Source: Oscillospiraceae bacterium
GTDB taxonomy: Bacteria; Bacillota; Clostridia; Oscillospirales; Ruminococcaceae
Assembly: GCA_016296505.1 (NCBI GenBank)
Contig: JAEDJD010000039.1
Coordinates: 1 to 7,265 of the forward strand
Direction of reading: 5' to 3'
Length of the DNA: 7,265 bases
Position numbers and translations under genes: made by a program. The notes under the pieces are model-generated. The model was not told where the DNA came from. It was given only the letters and a program-made list of their open reading frames with translations, and did no database searches. Positions within the stretch are counted from its first letter, which is position 1. Each line of letters begins with the position of its first letter. Below are positions 6,375-7,265 of this stretch, one piece after another.

Positions 6375-6396
6375 CAGCGTATATACAGCGTATATA
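6375..6396. repeat. 11-bp perfect tandem duplication
   Basis: CAGCGTATATA occurs twice in direct succession (6375-6385 and 6386-6396), between the bidirectional terminator and the amidase stop codon. It is most simply a slippage or duplication product. Confidence 0.6.
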
Positions 6397-6406
6397 AAGA
6401 GTGTGA

Positions 6407-7147
6407 TCAGACGACTTGCTGCTGAGAAAGCCAATCCGTGAGTCCGGCATAGAGCGTCAGTGCGACCTGATGCTGATAATCCGGATCGGAAAGCAGTGCG
6501 GCTTCTTCGGGATTGGAAAGGAAACCACATTCTGCCATAACCATCGGATGCTCGCAGAACCAACAGAGAAATAATTCCTTGCCGCAGCATTTGATTTCGC
6601 GTTCGTTCTGAGGCTGAAGCATCGTTCTGAACTGCGTCTGCAAGGATTGTGCGAGCGCTTCGCTTTGGGGATTTGTGGGGGCGTAAAACATTTGCGCGCC
6701 GCTATATTGCGGATCCGTAAACTGATTCTGATGAATTGAGATGCAGACTGCATTCTGCGGTGCGTTGAGAATTTCGAGCCGATTGTCCATATCGGAGCTT
6801 TTCTGATTTGCAATTCCTTCAATACCTGCGTCATGAATGGAGCGATCTGTGTCGCGCGTAACCTGTACCTCGAAGCCGGAGATTTCGAGCAATCCGCGAA
6901 GATTCAGCAGAATATTCAGGTTGATGCCTTTTTCTGGAACGCCGTCCGCCGAGGAGCATCCGCCGTCTATACCGCCGTGCCCTGCGTCGAGGACGATCAC
7001 AGGGGACTGCGCTGCGGAAGCGGGGATTGTATCCGGTGCATTCTGTTGATTGCGCCATGTCGCTAGCTGCATCCCTGCTACGCTGACGGCGAGTATTCCG
7101 AAAAACAATGCGCTTCGTGTTACGATTTTTCTGATTTCTGGTTTCAT
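6407..7147 (-). CDS. cwlD: N-acetylmuramoyl-L-alanine amidase, CwlD-like
   Basis: This is a zinc amidase of the Amidase_3 family that cleaves the bond between muramic acid and the stem peptide. In Bacillus, CwlD acts in making muramic lactam of the spore cortex. The 246-residue chain is close to the usual CwlD length. It has a basic N-terminus, one membrane segment at about 11-30 (signal or anchor), a short linker, and the catalytic domain from about 49. Expected zinc ligands are His57 (LDAGHGG), Glu72 (VPEKG) and His139 (SIHQN), and the catalytic Glu is Glu206 (AECGFLSNPEE). The frame could open at a GTG at 7156, but that overlaps the Shine-Dalgarno; the ATG at 7147 has GAGG eight bases upstream and is preferred. 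A sigma-E-like promoter lies just upstream, which supports the sporulation role. The extracytoplasmic domain has seven cysteines (64, 135, 187, 188, 195, 198, 207), which is unusual. Another Amidase_3 role, such as vegetative cell-wall turnover, cannot be excluded by sequence alone. Confidence 0.9.
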   Translation of the reverse strand: MKPEIRKIVTRSALFFGILAVSVAGMQLATWRNQQNAPDTIPASAAQSPVIVLDAGHGGIDGGCSSADGVPEKGINLNILLNLRGLLEISGFEVQVTRDTDRSIHDAGIEGIANQKSSDMDNRLEILNAPQNAVCISIHQNQFTDPQYSGAQMFYAPTNPQSEALAQSLQTQFRTMLQPQNEREIKCCGKELFLCWFCEHPMVMAECGFLSNPEEAALLSDPDYQHQVALTLYAGLTDWLSQQQVV

Positions 7148-7155
7148 ACATATCA

Positions 7156-7159
7156 CCTC
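7156..7159 (-). promoter_or_regulatory. Ribosome binding site of the amidase
   Basis: GAGG within AGAGGTGAT on the minus strand is eight bases before the ATG at 7147. It overlaps the alternative GTG start at 7156, which rules that start out in practice. Confidence 0.75.
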
Positions 7160-7177
7160 TGAAGTGGTTTTAGTAAA

Positions 7178-7206
7178 GGTGTATGTTCAGGAACAGGGGA
7201 ATATGA
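7178..7206 (-). promoter_or_regulatory. Sigma-E-like sporulation promoter of the amidase
   Basis: On the minus strand TCATATT (7206-7200) and CATACACC (7185-7178) are separated by 14 bases. The Bacillus sigma-E consensus is about KMATATW, 14-15 bases, then CATACAHT. The -35 fits fully, and the -10 fits at seven of eight positions. The predicted start near 7171 leaves a leader of about 24 bases that includes the ribosome binding site. In Bacillus, cwlD is expressed in sporulation, so gene and promoter agree. No vegetative promoter is obvious in the 118 bases before the gene. Confidence 0.6.
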
Positions 7207-7265
7207 CTGTTTGAACTGACACCAAAAAGTAAGACAAAGAATAATAGAAAACATTGTGCAAAGCG

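Larger units (their letters stand above)
6090..6406. other. Convergent intergenic region between HPr-like gene and amidase
   Basis: These 317 bases contain no credible gene. They hold a GC-rich hairpin zone (6121-6188), a strong + strand terminator (6201-6248), a pair of 14-bp direct repeats (6250-6263 and 6288-6301), a bidirectional terminator (6323-6368) and an 11-bp tandem duplication (6375-6396). A 16-codon minus-strand frame at 6108-6158 is discussed as a finding only. Confidence 0.7.

Overview
The window looks like chromosomal DNA of a spore-forming, low-to-mid GC Gram-positive bacterium of the class Clostridia, most likely a Ruminococcaceae/Oscillospirales gut species. This is an inference from four things: a single-chain FGAM synthase of the long Firmicutes type, a MtaB-type tRNA methylthiotransferase, a CwlD-like cortex amidase behind a sequence that fits the sporulation sigma-E consensus, and a HPr-family protein with the KSIMG serine motif. 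No mobile element, CRISPR array, tRNA or rRNA gene was recognised.

Layout. Positions 1-413 hold no gene that can be supported, but contain two strong hairpins: a + strand terminator at 112-152 and a probable purL terminator at 236-277. The block may be part of a recurrent intergenic element. purL (414-4127, minus) fills half the window. mtaB (4186-5487, minus) lies upstream of it in the same direction, and a good sigma-A promoter inside the 3' end of mtaB can drive purL on its own. Region 5488-5840 is a divergent intergenic region. On the + strand it has a near-consensus promoter followed at once by a compact structured RNA candidate (5656-5779), whose 5' end can pair with its 3' end just before a run of T. 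On the minus strand it has an inverted repeat next to the mtaB ribosome binding site. Next on the + strand is a small HPr-like gene (5841-6089) that lacks the phosphoryl-accepting histidine. It converges on the CwlD-like amidase gene (6407-7147, minus). The 317 bases between them hold two strong terminators, one serving the + strand and one bidirectional, plus small repeats.

How the genes relate. purL (purine synthesis), mtaB (tRNA A37 modification) and the amidase (spore cortex) are separate functions and do not form a pathway. The parts most worth a second look are the leader or ncRNA in front of the HPr-like gene, the Crh-like nature of that protein, and the sporulation promoter with the unusually cysteine-rich amidase. 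No clearly new multi-gene system is visible.
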